Assembly (NCBI RefSeq): GCF_002407205.1
Contig: NZ_CP023548.1
Coordinates: forward strand, 3,162,001 to 3,226,000
Direction of reading: 5' to 3'
Length of the DNA: 64,000 nt
Source: Rhodobacter sp. CZR27
Lineage (GTDB): Bacteria; Pseudomonadota; Alphaproteobacteria; Rhodobacterales; Rhodobacteraceae
Shown here: piece by piece, positions 48,486 through 57,677 of the stretch
Position numbering within the stretch: the first letter of the stretch is position 1
Layout: each line of letters starts with the position of its first letter
The notes under the pieces: generated by a model
The model's input: only the letters and a program-made list of their open reading frames with translations
Database searches by the model: none
Told to the model about the DNA's origin: nothing
Made by a program: the position numbers and the translations under genes

Positions 48486-49464
48486 GGCCCCGCGCTCCGG
48501 TGCCCAGCGTTGCCGGGTCGAACTCGTAATGCGCGCCGCAGAACTGGCAGTCCGCCGTCAGCAGGCCCTCGTCCGTCGTCATCTCGCCGATCTCCTCGGG
48601 CGAGTAGATCGAGAGCGATTCCCGCACCCGGTCGGCCGAGCACGAGCAGCCGAAGCGCAGTGGCTGGGCATCGAACACCCGCGGCGCCTCTTCGTGGAAC
48701 AGGCGCACCAGCAGGTCGGTCGGCTGCACCGAGGGCCCGACCAGTTCCAGATCCTCGACCGTGTCGAGCAGCAGGTTGGCCCGCGTCCAGTTCTCGCCCT
48801 CCTCGCCGTCGAGGATGTCGTGATGCTGGAGCAGCCCGCCCTCGCCCGAGCCGCCCTCGCCCGCGACGCCCGGAGAGGCCTTCGGCATGTGCTGGAGCAT
48901 CACGCCGCCGCCCCGCCAGTGGGTCGTTCCGTTCGAGGTGGACCGGCCGAAGGACAGCGCGAAACGGGTCGGAAGCTGCTCGGACTGCGCGAAATAGGTC
49001 TCGGCGCAGGAGGTGAGCGAGCCTCCGGCGATGGGCGTGATGCCCTGATAAGGCACCATCCCCTGCCCCTGATCGATCAGGATGGCAAAGTAGCCCTCGC
49101 CCAACTGGTCGAAGGCCGCGCCCTCCGGGTCGAACTGATCGGGCGCGAAATTGGCATAGGCGCGGATGCGCGCGGGCTGGCCGTCCTCGGACGGGCCATA
49201 GTAATCCGTCGCGATCATCTTGACCGCGCCGTTGCCGCGGATCTGCAGCGACAGCTTCCAGCGCAGCTTGATGGTCTGGCCGATCAGCGCCGTCAGAAGC
49301 GAGGCTTCGGCGACCAGCGCCTCGATCTGCGGCGGGTAGTCGTGTTTCGACAGCACCTCCTCGAGCACCCCGTCCAGCCGCGCGACGCGGCCGCGGATGT
49401 CCGAGCGGTCAAGCTGGAACGGCAGGACGGTATCGTCCCAGGCGATCTGTGAACCAATGGTCAT
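48475..49464 (-). CDS. hslO: Redox-regulated chaperone Hsp33
   Basis: Holdase chaperone activated by oxidation and heat, 329 residues. The C-terminal zinc site has the four expected cysteines as CSC and CQFC (FGCSCSADRV, then ADCQFCGAHYEF), whose oxidation unfolds the linker. The N-terminal core starts MTIGSQIAWDDTVLPFQLD. AAGGA lies nearly ideally before ATG 49464. A perfect RpoH-type promoter lies about 37-67 bases upstream, and hslO heads a run of six closely packed genes. Confidence 0.96.
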   Translation of the reverse strand: MTIGSQIAWDDTVLPFQLDRSDIRGRVARLDGVLEEVLSKHDYPPQIEALVAEASLLTALIGQTIKLRWKLSLQIRGNGAVKMIATDYYGPSEDGQPARIRAYANFAPDQFDPEGAAFDQLGEGYFAILIDQGQGMVPYQGITPIAGGSLTSCAETYFAQSEQLPTRFALSFGRSTSNGTTHWRGGGVMLQHMPKASPGVAGEGGSGEGGLLQHHDILDGEEGENWTRANLLLDTVEDLELVGPSVQPTDLLVRLFHEEAPRVFDAQPLRFGCSCSADRVRESLSIYSPEEIGEMTTDEGLLTADCQFCGAHYEFDPATLGTGARGHDA

Positions 49465-49500
49465 GGGGTTTCCTTGAGGCACGAGCCTTGGCATACCGCC

Positions 49501-49531
49501 CCTATATAGGCAGGGCAACCGGGGGACCAAG
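49501..49531 (-). promoter_or_regulatory. RpoH (sigma-32) promoter of hslO
   Basis: On the minus strand, CTTG (complement of 49528-49531) is followed after 17 bases by CCTATATAGG (49501-49510), matching CTTG-N(17-18)-CYTATNTNNG at every fixed position. The -10 is palindromic, but no CTTG is at a suitable distance on the plus strand, so only hslO is served. The -35 touches the start region of the divergent NUDIX gene. Confidence 0.85.
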
Positions 49532-49534
49532 GGC

Positions 49535-49972
49535 ATGATCAGGCGGTATGGCGAGGCGGTGCAGGCGGGCCGGCGCTACCGGCGGCGGCCGGGGGTCTAT
49601 GCGGTGCTGCTGAAGGGCAGCGAGATCCTGACGACCTTCCAGGAACAGCCGGTGCCCGAGTTCCAGCTTCCCGGCGGCGGGATCGACCCGGGCGAGCATC
49701 CGGTGACGGCGCTGCACCGCGAGGTGCGGGAGGAGACCGGCTGGAGGATCGGCGCGCTCCGCCAGATCGGCGCCTTCCGGCGGTTCACCTACATGCCCGA
49801 ATACGACCTGTGGGCAGAGAAGCTCTGCACGATCTATGTCGCCCGGCCCGTCCGCCCGCTGGGTCCGCCCACCGAACCGGGTCATCATGCCGTCTGGCTC
49901 CCGGTCGAGGAGGCGCTGCTGCGGCTGGGCAATGCCGGCGACCGGGCGATGCTGGCGCAAGCGCTCCGCTGA
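49535..49972 (+). CDS. NUDIX hydrolase
   Basis: A 145-residue NUDIX protein with an intact box (GGGIDPGEHPVTALHREV followed by REETGW) and little beyond the core fold. Basic N-terminus (IRRYGEAVQAGRRYRRRPG). Substrate cannot be told from sequence. The start ATG 49535 overlaps the region of the hslO -35 element, so expression of this gene and hslO may interfere. It converges on the response regulator gene with an 8-base gap. Confidence 0.88.
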   Translation: MIRRYGEAVQAGRRYRRRPGVYAVLLKGSEILTTFQEQPVPEFQLPGGGIDPGEHPVTALHREVREETGWRIGALRQIGAFRRFTYMPEYDLWAEKLCTIYVARPVRPLGPPTEPGHHAVWLPVEEALLRLGNAGDRAMLAQALR

Positions 49973-49980
49973 GCACCCGC

Positions 49981-51204
49981 CTAGCTGTTGTAGTCGAACA
50001 TCACGCCGGACACATCATCGCGGAAGTCCGCGCCCCCCATGCGCTCGTGCAGGTTCCAGACGAGGGCCTCCATCAGTTCCTCGGACCGCAGGCCGGCATT
50101 GGCGCGCAACAGCCGGGCCAGACCGTCCTCGCCGAGTTCGTTACCCTCGGCGTCAGGGCATTCCGTCACGCCGTCCGAGAGCAGGAACAGCCGGTCGCCG
50201 GGCAGAAGCCGGGTTTCCACCCGCTCGTAGACCGCGTCGTGCAGCAGACCGACGGGCAGGCCGCCCTGCCCCAGAAGCTCCACCCGGCCGTCGGTCCGCA
50301 GCACCATGGGATGGGGATGGCCCGCCTGCACCAGATCAAGCTCGCCCGTGTCCAGATCGACCTCGGCATAGACCATTGTGAAATACTGGTCGACCTGAAG
50401 GTCATCCAGCATCATCGCGTTGAAGCGCGTGGCCACCTGTTCCGGCGCCCAGGTCTGCCGCCCCTTGCAGCGATAGCAGTTTCCACCGGTCAGCGCGAAG
50501 TTCTGGTCGGGCGAGGCGCCGGACAGCAGCCCGGCCAGCCGCGCCGTCATGATCGCCGAGGCGACGCCATGGCCCGACACGTCCACCGAATAAAGCGCAA
50601 GCCGCCGGCTCGCGATCTCGAAGCAGCCGACGAGATCGCCGCCGACATGGCCGGACTGCCGCATCAGAAGCGTGGCCGTCGAGTTCCCGAAGCGGCGGTG
50701 ACGCTCGCGGACCAGCGTCTGCTGCAGCTTCCGCGCCTCGATCAGGTCGCTGTCCAGCGAATCGTAGATCTTGCGCAGCTCGTCGAGCGCACCTTCGAGC
50801 AGCTGGTTCTTCTCGACCAGCTCCGTCTGCATGCCGAGCACGCGTTCGCCGGCGCGAAGCCGGGCGCGCAGCTCGTCGGGCGCCACGGGCTTCACGAGAT
50901 AGTCGTCGGCCCCGCCGTCGAGCCCGTCGACCACCTCCCCCGTGCCGGAGCGCGAAGTGAGAAGGATGAAGTAGCAATACCCCTCGCGCGGGAGGGCGCG
51001 GAGCCGCCGGCAGAACTCCAGCCCGGACATGCCCGGCATCATCCAGTCGCTCAGCACGATGTCGATGCCCGGCTCGCGGCACATCTCCAGCGCCTCGGTC
51101 GCGCTGCCCGCCTCGCTGACCCGGTAGCCCCAACGCTGGAGCGACAGGGCGAGGACGCGTCGCTGCGCCCGGCTGTCATCCACGATCAGCACATGCCGCT
51201 GCAC
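49981..51204 (-). CDS. Response regulator fused to PP2C/SpoIIE phosphatase (RsbU-like)
   Basis: About 407 residues. An N-terminal receiver domain (HVLIVDDSRAQRR; phospho-acceptor Asp53 in VLSDWMMPG; DDYLVKPVAPDE) is joined by a coiled-coil-like helix (residues about 120-165) to a PPM/SpoIIE Ser/Thr phosphatase domain (GGDLVGCFEI, YSVDVSGHGVASA, LSDGVTECPDAEG). Such proteins dephosphorylate anti-sigma-factor antagonists in partner-switching pathways. The start is put at GTG 51204 with AAGGG close by; a TTG 18 codons upstream is possible. A divergent Hpt protein gene is its likely phosphodonor partner. Confidence 0.88.
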   Translation of the reverse strand: MQRHVLIVDDSRAQRRVLALSLQRWGYRVSEAGSATEALEMCREPGIDIVLSDWMMPGMSGLEFCRRLRALPREGYCYFILLTSRSGTGEVVDGLDGGADDYLVKPVAPDELRARLRAGERVLGMQTELVEKNQLLEGALDELRKIYDSLDSDLIEARKLQQTLVRERHRRFGNSTATLLMRQSGHVGGDLVGCFEIASRRLALYSVDVSGHGVASAIMTARLAGLLSGASPDQNFALTGGNCYRCKGRQTWAPEQVATRFNAMMLDDLQVDQYFTMVYAEVDLDTGELDLVQAGHPHPMVLRTDGRVELLGQGGLPVGLLHDAVYERVETRLLPGDRLFLLSDGVTECPDAEGNELGEDGLARLLRANAGLRSEELMEALVWNLHERMGGADFRDDVSGVMFDYNS

Positions 51205-51420
51205 GGCCCTTCGGCGGAAGCCGGCCGACTCTGCGAGCAGGAAGGATCTGGCATGCAATGGGCGAACTCTCGGCAATGTCCTTTCGGGGACACTACCCTC
51301 CCGCGCATTAAGAGAGCGTGAAACATAAAATTCGGCACGCTGAGCCGCGGCGGCGTTACGCCCTGTTAAGCCGAAAGCCCCAGCCTGCGGCCATTGGCGT
51401 CGGCGGGACGGAAGGTCGCG

Positions 51421-51753
51421 ATGATAGATTGGGCAAGGGTCGCGGATCTGCGCGGCGAGGTCGGGACGGAGGGCTTCGACGAGGTCGTCACCATGTTCAT
51501 GGAGGAAACCGACGAGACGATCCGCCGTCTCAACGGCCGGCGAGAGGATGCTGGCCTCGAGGAACTGCTGCACTTCCTGAAGGGCTCGGCCCTCAACCTC
51601 GGCTTCACCACGGTGTCCCGCCTGTGCCAGGAGGGTGAGCGACTTGCCGCGGCCGGACGCGGTTCCGAAGTCGACCTCGTCCAGCTGACCGACAGCTACC
51701 GCAACACCCGCCACGAATTCCTTCTCGGCCTGAGGCAGCTTCCACCGATCTGA
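51421..51753 (+). CDS. Hpt-domain phosphotransfer protein
   Basis: A 110-residue single-domain histidine phosphotransferase. The phosphorylated His is His51 in LLHFLKGSALNLGF, followed by the expected Lys-Gly-Ser. GGAAGG lies before ATG 51421; nine codons of open frame upstream are unlikely to be used. It is divergent from the receiver-phosphatase gene across 216 bases, which suggests it shuttles phosphate to that receiver from an unlinked kinase. Cytoplasmic. Confidence 0.85.
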   Translation: MIDWARVADLRGEVGTEGFDEVVTMFMEETDETIRRLNGRREDAGLEELLHFLKGSALNLGFTTVSRLCQEGERLAAAGRGSEVDLVQLTDSYRNTRHEFLLGLRQLPPI

Positions 51754-51807
51754 ACCGGCCGCGCGAAAAGGGCCTGCGGGATTCTCCGGCGCGCCCCGCT
51801 GGGCAGG

Positions 51808-53055
51808 TCAGATCAGGAACTCCGCCAGCGCCTCGTCGCCCGTGATGTCGCGATACTTGAGGCCGGCACCGTCCATCACCTCCATCAGCCGGGGGAAGTT
51901 CTCCGCCCGCTTCGTCTCGATGCCGATCAGGACCGAGCCGAAGTTGCGCGCCGACTTCTTCAGGTATTCGAAGCGGGCGATGTCGTCGTCGGGGCCGAGC
52001 ATCATCAGGAACTCGCGCAGCGCGCCGGGCCGCTGCGGCATCCGCAGGATGAAGTATTTCTTGAGGCCCGAGTAGCGCTGCGCCCGTTCCTTCACCTCGG
52101 GCAGGCGCTCGAAGTCGAAGTTGCCGCCGGAGGTGACGCAGACCACCGTCTTGCCGCGGATCTCCTCCGCCAGCTCGGGCAGGACGTCCACCGCAAGCGC
52201 GCCCGCGGGTTCGAGCACGATGCCTTCGACGTTCAGCATCTCGAGCATGGTGATGCAGATCCGATCCTCGGGTGCCAGATGCACCTTGGCCGGAGCCACC
52301 CAGTCGAGCATCGCGAAGGGCAGGTCGCCCAGCTTTGCCACCGCCGCGCCATCGACGAAGCTGTTGACCCGCGGCAGCGCCACCGGCCGCTTCGCCTCGA
52401 GCGCGGCGCGCAGGCTTGCCCCGCCCTGCGGCTCGACAAAGCGGAAATCGGTCAGCGGCGCCGCCGCCCTGAGATAGGTCGTGACACCGGATGCGAGACC
52501 CCCGCCACCCACCGGCAGCACGACCAGATCCGGCGCCCGGCCAAGCTGCTCCAGCAGCTCGACGCCGACGCTCGCCTGCCCCTCGATCACGTCCGGATCG
52601 TCGAAGGGCGCCAGGAAATGCGCGCCCTGCGCCGCACACCAGGCCTGGGCCGCGGCCAGCGTCTGGTCGAAATAGTCGCCGGTCAGCACGATTTCGACCG
52701 CGTCCCCGCCAAAGGTGCGGGTCTTGTCGATCTTCTGCTGCGGCGTGGTCACCGGCATGAAGATCGTCCCGCGCACGCCGAAATGGCGGCAGGCATAGGC
52801 CACGCCCTGCGCATGATTGCCCGCCGAGGCGCAGACGAACTGGCGCTGGTCGGGATGGGCGACGCGCACCTTGCGCATCGCCGTGAAGGCGCCGCGCAGC
52901 TTGTAGCTGCGCACCGGCGTCAGATCCTCGCGCTTCAGCCAGATCTCGGCGCCGTAGCGGGCCGAGAGATGGTCGTTGCGCTGCAGGGGCGTCTCGGGGA
53001 ACAGGTCGCGCAGAGCGCGGGTGGCGGAACGGGCGTTGTCGGCGAACTGGGTCAT
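51808..53055 (-). CDS. ilvA: Threonine ammonia-lyase (threonine dehydratase)
   Basis: PLP enzyme converting threonine to 2-oxobutyrate and ammonia, first step to isoleucine. The 415-residue protein has the PLP lysine at Lys52 (SYKLRGAF), the glycine loop [25 protein letters not shown], and a C-terminal ACT-like regulatory region ([17 protein letters not shown]). This is the short form with a single regulatory unit, unlike the about 510-residue E. coli IlvA. Divergent from argG across 108 bases. Confidence 0.96.
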   Translation of the reverse strand: MTQFADNARSATRALRDLFPETPLQRNDHLSARYGAEIWLKREDLTPVRSYKLRGAFTAMRKVRVAHPDQRQFVCASAGNHAQGVAYACRHFGVRGTIFMPVTTPQQKIDKTRTFGGDAVEIVLTGDYFDQTLAAAQAWCAAQGAHFLAPFDDPDVIEGQASVGVELLEQLGRAPDLVVLPVGGGGLASGVTTYLRAAAPLTDFRFVEPQGGASLRAALEAKRPVALPRVNSFVDGAAVAKLGDLPFAMLDWVAPAKVHLAPEDRICITMLEMLNVEGIVLEPAGALAVDVLPELAEEIRGKTVVCVTSGGNFDFERLPEVKERAQRYSGLKKYFILRMPQRPGALREFLMMLGPDDDIARFEYLKKSARNFGSVLIGIETKRAENFPRLMEVMDGAGLKYRDITGDEALAEFLI

Positions 53056-53163
53056 GGGCGCACCCTACCCCGATCCTCCGACCGGCGCCACGGTGCGCCC
53101 TTGTTCGAAACGGCAAACTTCACTAGACCGGCACGCGAAGTTTTCCGCGATGGAGCCGTGCCC

Positions 53164-54390
53164 ATGTCCGCCCCGAAGAAAGTCGTCCTTGCCTATTCCG
53201 GCGGGCTCGACACCTCGATCATCCTGAAGTGGCTGCAGACCGAATACGGCTGCGAGGTCGTGACCTTCACCGCCGACCTTGGCCAGGGCGAGGAGCTCGA
53301 GCCGGCGCGCCAGAAGGCCGAGATGCTCGGTATCAAGCCGGAAAACATCTTCATTGAAGACGTGCGAGAGGAGTTCGTGCGCGACTTCGTCTTCCCGATG
53401 TTCCGGGCGAATGCTCTTTATGAGGGGCTCTATCTTCTGGGCACCTCGATCGCCCGCCCGCTGATCGCCAAGCGCCTGGTCGAGATCGCCGCCATGACCG
53501 GCGCCGATGCGGTGGCGCATGGCGCGACCGGCAAGGGGAACGACCAGGTCCGGTTCGAGCTGACGGCCTATGCGCTGAACCCCTCGATCAAGGTGATCGC
53601 CCCGTGGCGCGAGTGGGACCTGACCTCGCGCACCAAGCTGATCGAGTTCGCCGAGCAGAACCAGATCCCGATTGCCAAGAACAAGCGCGGCGAGGCGCCC
53701 TTCTCGGTCGATGCGAACCTACTGCACACCTCGTCCGAGGGTCGCGCGCTGGAGAACCCGGGCGACGAGGCGCCCGACTACGTCTACCAGCGCACCGTCG
53801 ACCCCGAGAAGGCGCCCGACACGCCCGAGATGGTCGAGATCACCTTCGAGAAGGGCGATGCCGTCGCGATCAACGGCGAGGCGATGTCGCCGGCCGCCAT
53901 CCTGACCCGGCTGAACGAACTGGGCGGAAAGCACGGCGTCGGCCGGCTGGATCTGGTGGAAAACCGTTTCGTCGGCATGAAGTCGCGCGGCATCTACGAG
54001 ACCCCCGGGGGCACGATCCTGCTCGAGGCCCATCGCGGGATCGAGCAGATCACGCTGGACAGCGGCGCCGGCCATCTGAAGGATTCGATCATGCCGCGCT
54101 ATGCGGAGCTGATCTACAACGGCTTCTGGTACTCGCCCGAGCGCGAGATGCTGCAGGCGCTGATCGACAAGTCGCAGGAGCATGTGTCGGGCACCGTTCG
54201 CGTCAAGCTTTACAAGGGCTTCGCCCGGACCGTGGCGCGCTGGTCGGAGCATTCGCTCTATTCCGAGAAGCACGTCACCTTCGAGGACGACGCCGGCGCC
54301 TATGACCAGAAGGACGCGGCGGGCTTCATCCGGCTGAACGCCCTGCGGCTGAAGCTGATCGCCACTCGTAACGCGCGCGTGAAGGGCTGA
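53164..54390 (+). CDS. argG: Argininosuccinate synthase
   Basis: Joins citrulline and aspartate to make argininosuccinate, the penultimate step of arginine synthesis. The 408-residue protein has the PP-loop [10 protein letters not shown] near the N-terminus, [32 protein letters not shown] and [16 protein letters not shown]. The start is ATG 53164 ([14 protein letters not shown]); a long upstream extension of the frame overlaps ilvA on the other strand and is not coding. argJ lies 51 kb away, so arginine genes are scattered. Confidence 0.98.
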   Translation: MSAPKKVVLAYSGGLDTSIILKWLQTEYGCEVVTFTADLGQGEELEPARQKAEMLGIKPENIFIEDVREEFVRDFVFPMFRANALYEGLYLLGTSIARPLIAKRLVEIAAMTGADAVAHGATGKGNDQVRFELTAYALNPSIKVIAPWREWDLTSRTKLIEFAEQNQIPIAKNKRGEAPFSVDANLLHTSSEGRALENPGDEAPDYVYQRTVDPEKAPDTPEMVEITFEKGDAVAINGEAMSPAAILTRLNELGGKHGVGRLDLVENRFVGMKSRGIYETPGGTILLEAHRGIEQITLDSGAGHLKDSIMPRYAELIYNGFWYSPEREMLQALIDKSQEHVSGTVRVKLYKGFARTVARWSEHSLYSEKHVTFEDDAGAYDQKDAAGFIRLNALRLKLIATRNARVKG

Positions 54391-54460
54391 GAGCCGTTGG
54401 CCGGAACCGGCGCACGACCGCGCCGGTTGACCTCCTTTCCCAAGGGAGAGGAGAATCCAG

Positions 54461-55147
54461 ATGAGCCTCAAGAAAGTCCTCGGGCTGATGCTTGCCTCGC
54501 GCATGGCCGGGCGCGGTGGACGGATGGGAGGGCTGGGCACTGCCGCCGTCCTCGGGTCCGGCGCCGGTCGGAAGGCGGGCATGGCCGCGCTTGCCTACAT
54601 GGCCTATCGCGCGTGGCAGGATCAGCAGTCCCGCGGCGGGACGGTGCGCGGCAGCGCGTCGACCGGCGGCGGGATCGGCGGGATGATCGGCAGCGTGATG
54701 GATAGCCTGAACGGGCAGCAGGGCGGCTTCGGCCCCGCCGGCGGTCAGGCGCAGCCTGTCCAGCGGGACGAGCGGATGAGCCAGGTGCCGGAAGACCTGA
54801 TCTCGGACGCCAAGGCGCTGCTGCTGCTTCAGGCGATGGTGGCCGCGGCCTGGGCCGACGGCACGATGTCGGCCGAGGAGCGCCAGCGCATCCTTGACCA
54901 GCTCGACGAAGGCGGAGCCGACGAGGCGGATCGCCGGCTGGTCGAGCGGGAGATCGCCCGCCCGCAGCCACTGGACCGGCTGCTGGAACAGGTGCGCGAC
55001 CAGGAGACCGCCGAGCAGTTCTATCTGGCGTCGCGGGCGGCCGTCGATCCCGGCATGAGCGCGAATCGCGCCTATCTCTGCACGCTGAGGGGCCGGTTGA
55101 ACCTGTCCGATGCCGAGGTGCGCGAGGTCGAGGATCTCACGTCCTGA
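54461..55147 (+). CDS. DUF533 (TerB-like) protein
   Basis: A 228-residue DUF533 protein. The N-terminal half is Gly/Ala/Met rich and low complexity (MAGRGGRMGGLG, GIGGMIGSVMDSLNGQQGG) with a possible short hydrophobic segment. The C-terminal half is a TerB-like helical domain (ISDAKALLLLQAMVAAAWADGTMSAEERQRIL). DUF533 proteins are sometimes membrane associated and have no assigned biochemical role. A GGAGAGGAG ribosome site precedes the ATG. It is 70 bases after argG and overlaps the convergent sulfotransferase-like gene by 11 bases. Confidence 0.85.
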   Translation: MSLKKVLGLMLASRMAGRGGRMGGLGTAAVLGSGAGRKAGMAALAYMAYRAWQDQQSRGGTVRGSASTGGGIGGMIGSVMDSLNGQQGGFGPAGGQAQPVQRDERMSQVPEDLISDAKALLLLQAMVAAAWADGTMSAEERQRILDQLDEGGADEADRRLVEREIARPQPLDRLLEQVRDQETAEQFYLASRAAVDPGMSANRAYLCTLRGRLNLSDAEVREVEDLTS

Positions 55148-55859
55148 TGCGGTGCGCGGCCAGCCGCCGGTAGTGCGGCAGCGCCCGCTCGGCCAGATCG
55201 GCATAGTGCGGTGGCAGGTCGGGCAGCGGACCTTCCGGATCCTCGAAGCCGGTGGAGCGATGGACGGCGCCATACCAGTGCGCCGCCCAGATCCCGTCGG
55301 AGGGGTGGCCACCGGCGGGCCAGTGCAGCATCGCCTCGGTGAAACCGAGGCCCAGCGCGGCGCAGAGCGCCGACAGCGCCGCCTTCGGATTGTCGCGGAT
55401 GTCGGCGCTGTCGATCACGAGGGGCGGACGGCCCAGCCGGTCGGCCACCTCGTCGAACAGGTGGGCCTGCTGCACGAAGCCGATGTCGGCCAGCGTGGGC
55501 CCTTCCCGCTTCCTTGCGTAGCTCGCCACGACCCGCGCGGGATGCCGGATCAGGAAAACATTTTCGCAACTCGCCATGAAGCTCCGGTCAAAGCCGGGGA
55601 TCATGTGGACCGTCATGTGCTTCTGGTAGAACAGCGGCTCGCCGAACGGCGCCTCGCCCGCGCAGCGCGCGGCGATGCGGTCGGGGTCGGTCTCGTTCGC
55701 GGCAATGATCTCGTCGCGCATCGGATGATCGATCCCGGTGGCCCTCAGATAGGCGGCATAGAACGGCTCATCCCAGACCGCGCAGTCGCCACGGGCGGCG
55801 AAGGCATACATCATCGCCGTGGACAGGTTCCGCGGCCCGGACCACATCGCGATCCTCAC
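55137..55859 (-). CDS. Sulfotransferase-like P-loop protein
   Basis: A 240-residue protein with a PAPS sulfotransferase-like fold. The P-loop-like MWSGPRNLSTAMMY is at residues 5-18, DEPFYAAYL follows, and a second motif FLIRHPARVVASYA resembles the 3'-phosphate-binding IxRNPxDxxxS motif. It overlaps the class IV aminotransferase gene upstream by four bases, strongly implying joint function. I recall fusions of these two domains annotated as aminotransferase-like proteins in plants. Substrate and even sulfotransferase activity are not established. Confidence 0.78.
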   Translation of the reverse strand: MRIAMWSGPRNLSTAMMYAFAARGDCAVWDEPFYAAYLRATGIDHPMRDEIIAANETDPDRIAARCAGEAPFGEPLFYQKHMTVHMIPGFDRSFMASCENVFLIRHPARVVASYARKREGPTLADIGFVQQAHLFDEVADRLGRPPLVIDSADIRDNPKAALSALCAALGLGFTEAMLHWPAGGHPSDGIWAAHWYGAVHRSTGFEDPEGPLPDLPPHYADLAERALPHYRRLAAHRIRT

Positions 55860-56755
55860 GCCATCACCAGCCGCTTGTAGAGCGCGCGGAGACGCTCGGT
55901 CATCGGCCCCATTCCGCCGCTGCCGATCACGCGGCCGTCGATCATTCCGACCGGCGTCTGCGCTCCGAAGGTGCCGGTGAGGAACGCCTCGTCGGCGGAA
56001 TAGGTGTCGACCAGCGAGAAGTTCCGCTCGAAGACCGGGATGCCGTTGGCGCGGCAGATCCCGATGACCTTGCGGCGGGTGATGCCGTTCATGCAGTAGT
56101 CCCCGGTCGAGGTCCAGACCTCGCCCTTTCTCACGATGAAGAAGTTGCAGGCGTTCGTCGTGTTGACGAAGCCATGCACGTCCAGCATCAGCGCCTCGTC
56201 CGCGCCGGCCTTCTCGGCGGCGATGCAGGCAAGGATGCAGTTCAGCTTGGAATGGGAATTGAGCTTCGGATCCTGGCTCATCGGCAGGCCGCGGACATGC
56301 GGCACCGTGGCGAGCCGGATCGGCCGCGGGATCTTCGGGCGGCTATGTTCCATGATGATCGCGACAGTCGGCCCCTGCCGCGAGAGCGAGGGATGCTGGA
56401 ACGGCCGCGTCTTCACGCCCCGCGTCACCATCAGGCGGGCATGCGCGTCCGTGGTCATCCCGTTGGCCGCCTGGGTGTCTAGGATCGCCTGCGCGACCTG
56501 ATCGGGCCGCATCGCGATGTCGAGGTCGATGGCCTTCGCCGCCTCGAACAGCCGCTCGAGATGCTCGTCCAGAAAGGCCCAGCGCCCATCATAGAGGCGG
56601 ATCCCCTCCCACACGCCATCCCCCAGCATGAAGCCGGAGTCATAGACAGAGACCAGCGCTTGGGCCTTCGGCACGATCCGGCCGTTCAGCCAGATGCGGA
56701 TGGTCTCGTTCCGGGCGTCTTCCTCGGCCTGATGGGTCGTGACGTGGTCGGTCAT
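55856..56755 (-). CDS. Class IV PLP aminotransferase (branched-chain-like)
   Basis: Fold type IV aminotransferase of 299 residues, related to branched-chain and D-amino acid aminotransferases. The PLP lysine is probably Lys170 in HSKLNCILA; other features are SVYDSGFMLGDGVWEGIRLYDG, ADEALMLDVHGFVNTTNACNFF and the TSTGDYCMNGITRRKVI loop. It is not assigned as ilvE because it is coupled to the sulfotransferase-like gene rather than to isoleucine-valine genes, and substrate cannot be read from the motif set. Overlap with the downstream gene is four bases. Confidence 0.87.
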   Translation of the reverse strand: MTDHVTTHQAEEDARNETIRIWLNGRIVPKAQALVSVYDSGFMLGDGVWEGIRLYDGRWAFLDEHLERLFEAAKAIDLDIAMRPDQVAQAILDTQAANGMTTDAHARLMVTRGVKTRPFQHPSLSRQGPTVAIIMEHSRPKIPRPIRLATVPHVRGLPMSQDPKLNSHSKLNCILACIAAEKAGADEALMLDVHGFVNTTNACNFFIVRKGEVWTSTGDYCMNGITRRKVIGICRANGIPVFERNFSLVDTYSADEAFLTGTFGAQTPVGMIDGRVIGSGGMGPMTERLRALYKRLVMA

Positions 56756-56822
56756 GCGGCAACTCCTGTTCGGGTCACGCTAGACCGGCGGGGTGCCGTC
56801 GCCAAGGGGCGGCACCCCGGTC

Positions 56823-57677
56823 TCAGCGCAGCAGGGCATCCACCTCTGCCGCCGTCGGCATGGCGGCGGCCGCGCCCTGCCGCGTCACCTGCACCGCCGC
56901 GGCCGCGGCCGCACGACGCATCGCGGCCTCGCGCGGAAGGCCGGCATCCAGCGCTGCGGCAAGGTTTCCCGTGAAACAATCGCCCGCGCCCACGGTATCC
57001 ACCGGCACGACCTGAACGGCGGGCACGAAGAGCGGCTGCGCCCTTGCCGAGTGCCACTCGGCGCCCTTCGCGCCGCGCGTCACGATCATGTCCACCCCGG
57101 GCAAGGCGCCAAGCGACGCCTTCAGGGCCGCGGCCTCGCCCTCGTTCATCACGAGGAGGCTCACGACCGGAAGCACCGCCTGCACGGCCTCCACGTCGAA
57201 CGGGGCGGCTGAATAGATGACGCGCAGGCCCAGGGACGATGCGCGGTGTGCGGCCTCGACCTGCGCCGAGGTCTCGTTCTGCAGGAGCAGCGTGTCGCCC
57301 GGGCCGGCGCATGCCAGCGCGGCCTCGACCTGTGCCGCATCCAGCCTGCGGTTCGCGCCCGGATGGATGATGATCGCGTTCTCGCCCTCCGGATCGACGG
57401 CGATGATGGCGTGGCCGGTCGGCTCGGCCCCGACCCTGACATGGCCCACATCGATGCCCTCGGCGGCCAGCGCGTCGCGCGCCCAGATCCCCTCCGGTCC
57501 GACGCCACCGACATGTAGCACCCGCGCGCCAGCCCGTGCGGCGGCAACCGACTGGTTCGCCCCTTTCCCGCCCAGTCCCATGGCATGCTGCGTGGCCTGC
57601 AGCGTCTCGCCGGGCGCCGGCAGATGCGGCACCCGGTAGACGTGGTCGATGTTGATCGATCCGAGATTGAGAAGCAT
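56823..57677 (-). CDS. Ribokinase-like PfkB-family sugar kinase
   Basis: PfkB-family kinase of about 284 residues. It has the N-terminal GLGGKGANQSVAAARAG signature typical of ribokinase, and the C-terminal PfkB motif DTVGAGDCFTGNLAAALD with the catalytic Asp. Ribokinase is the closest match but substrate is uncertain because no ribose genes are nearby. The start is ATG 57677, sharing one base with the malic enzyme stop (TGATG); GTG 57680 also fits. It is 67 bases upstream of the aminotransferase gene. Confidence 0.85.
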   Translation of the reverse strand: MLLNLGSINIDHVYRVPHLPAPGETLQATQHAMGLGGKGANQSVAAARAGARVLHVGGVGPEGIWARDALAAEGIDVGHVRVGAEPTGHAIIAVDPEGENAIIIHPGANRRLDAAQVEAALACAGPGDTLLLQNETSAQVEAAHRASSLGLRVIYSAAPFDVEAVQAVLPVVSLLVMNEGEAAALKASLGALPGVDMIVTRGAKGAEWHSARAQPLFVPAVQVVPVDTVGAGDCFTGNLAAALDAGLPREAAMRRAAAAAAVQVTRQGAAAAMPTAAEVDALLR

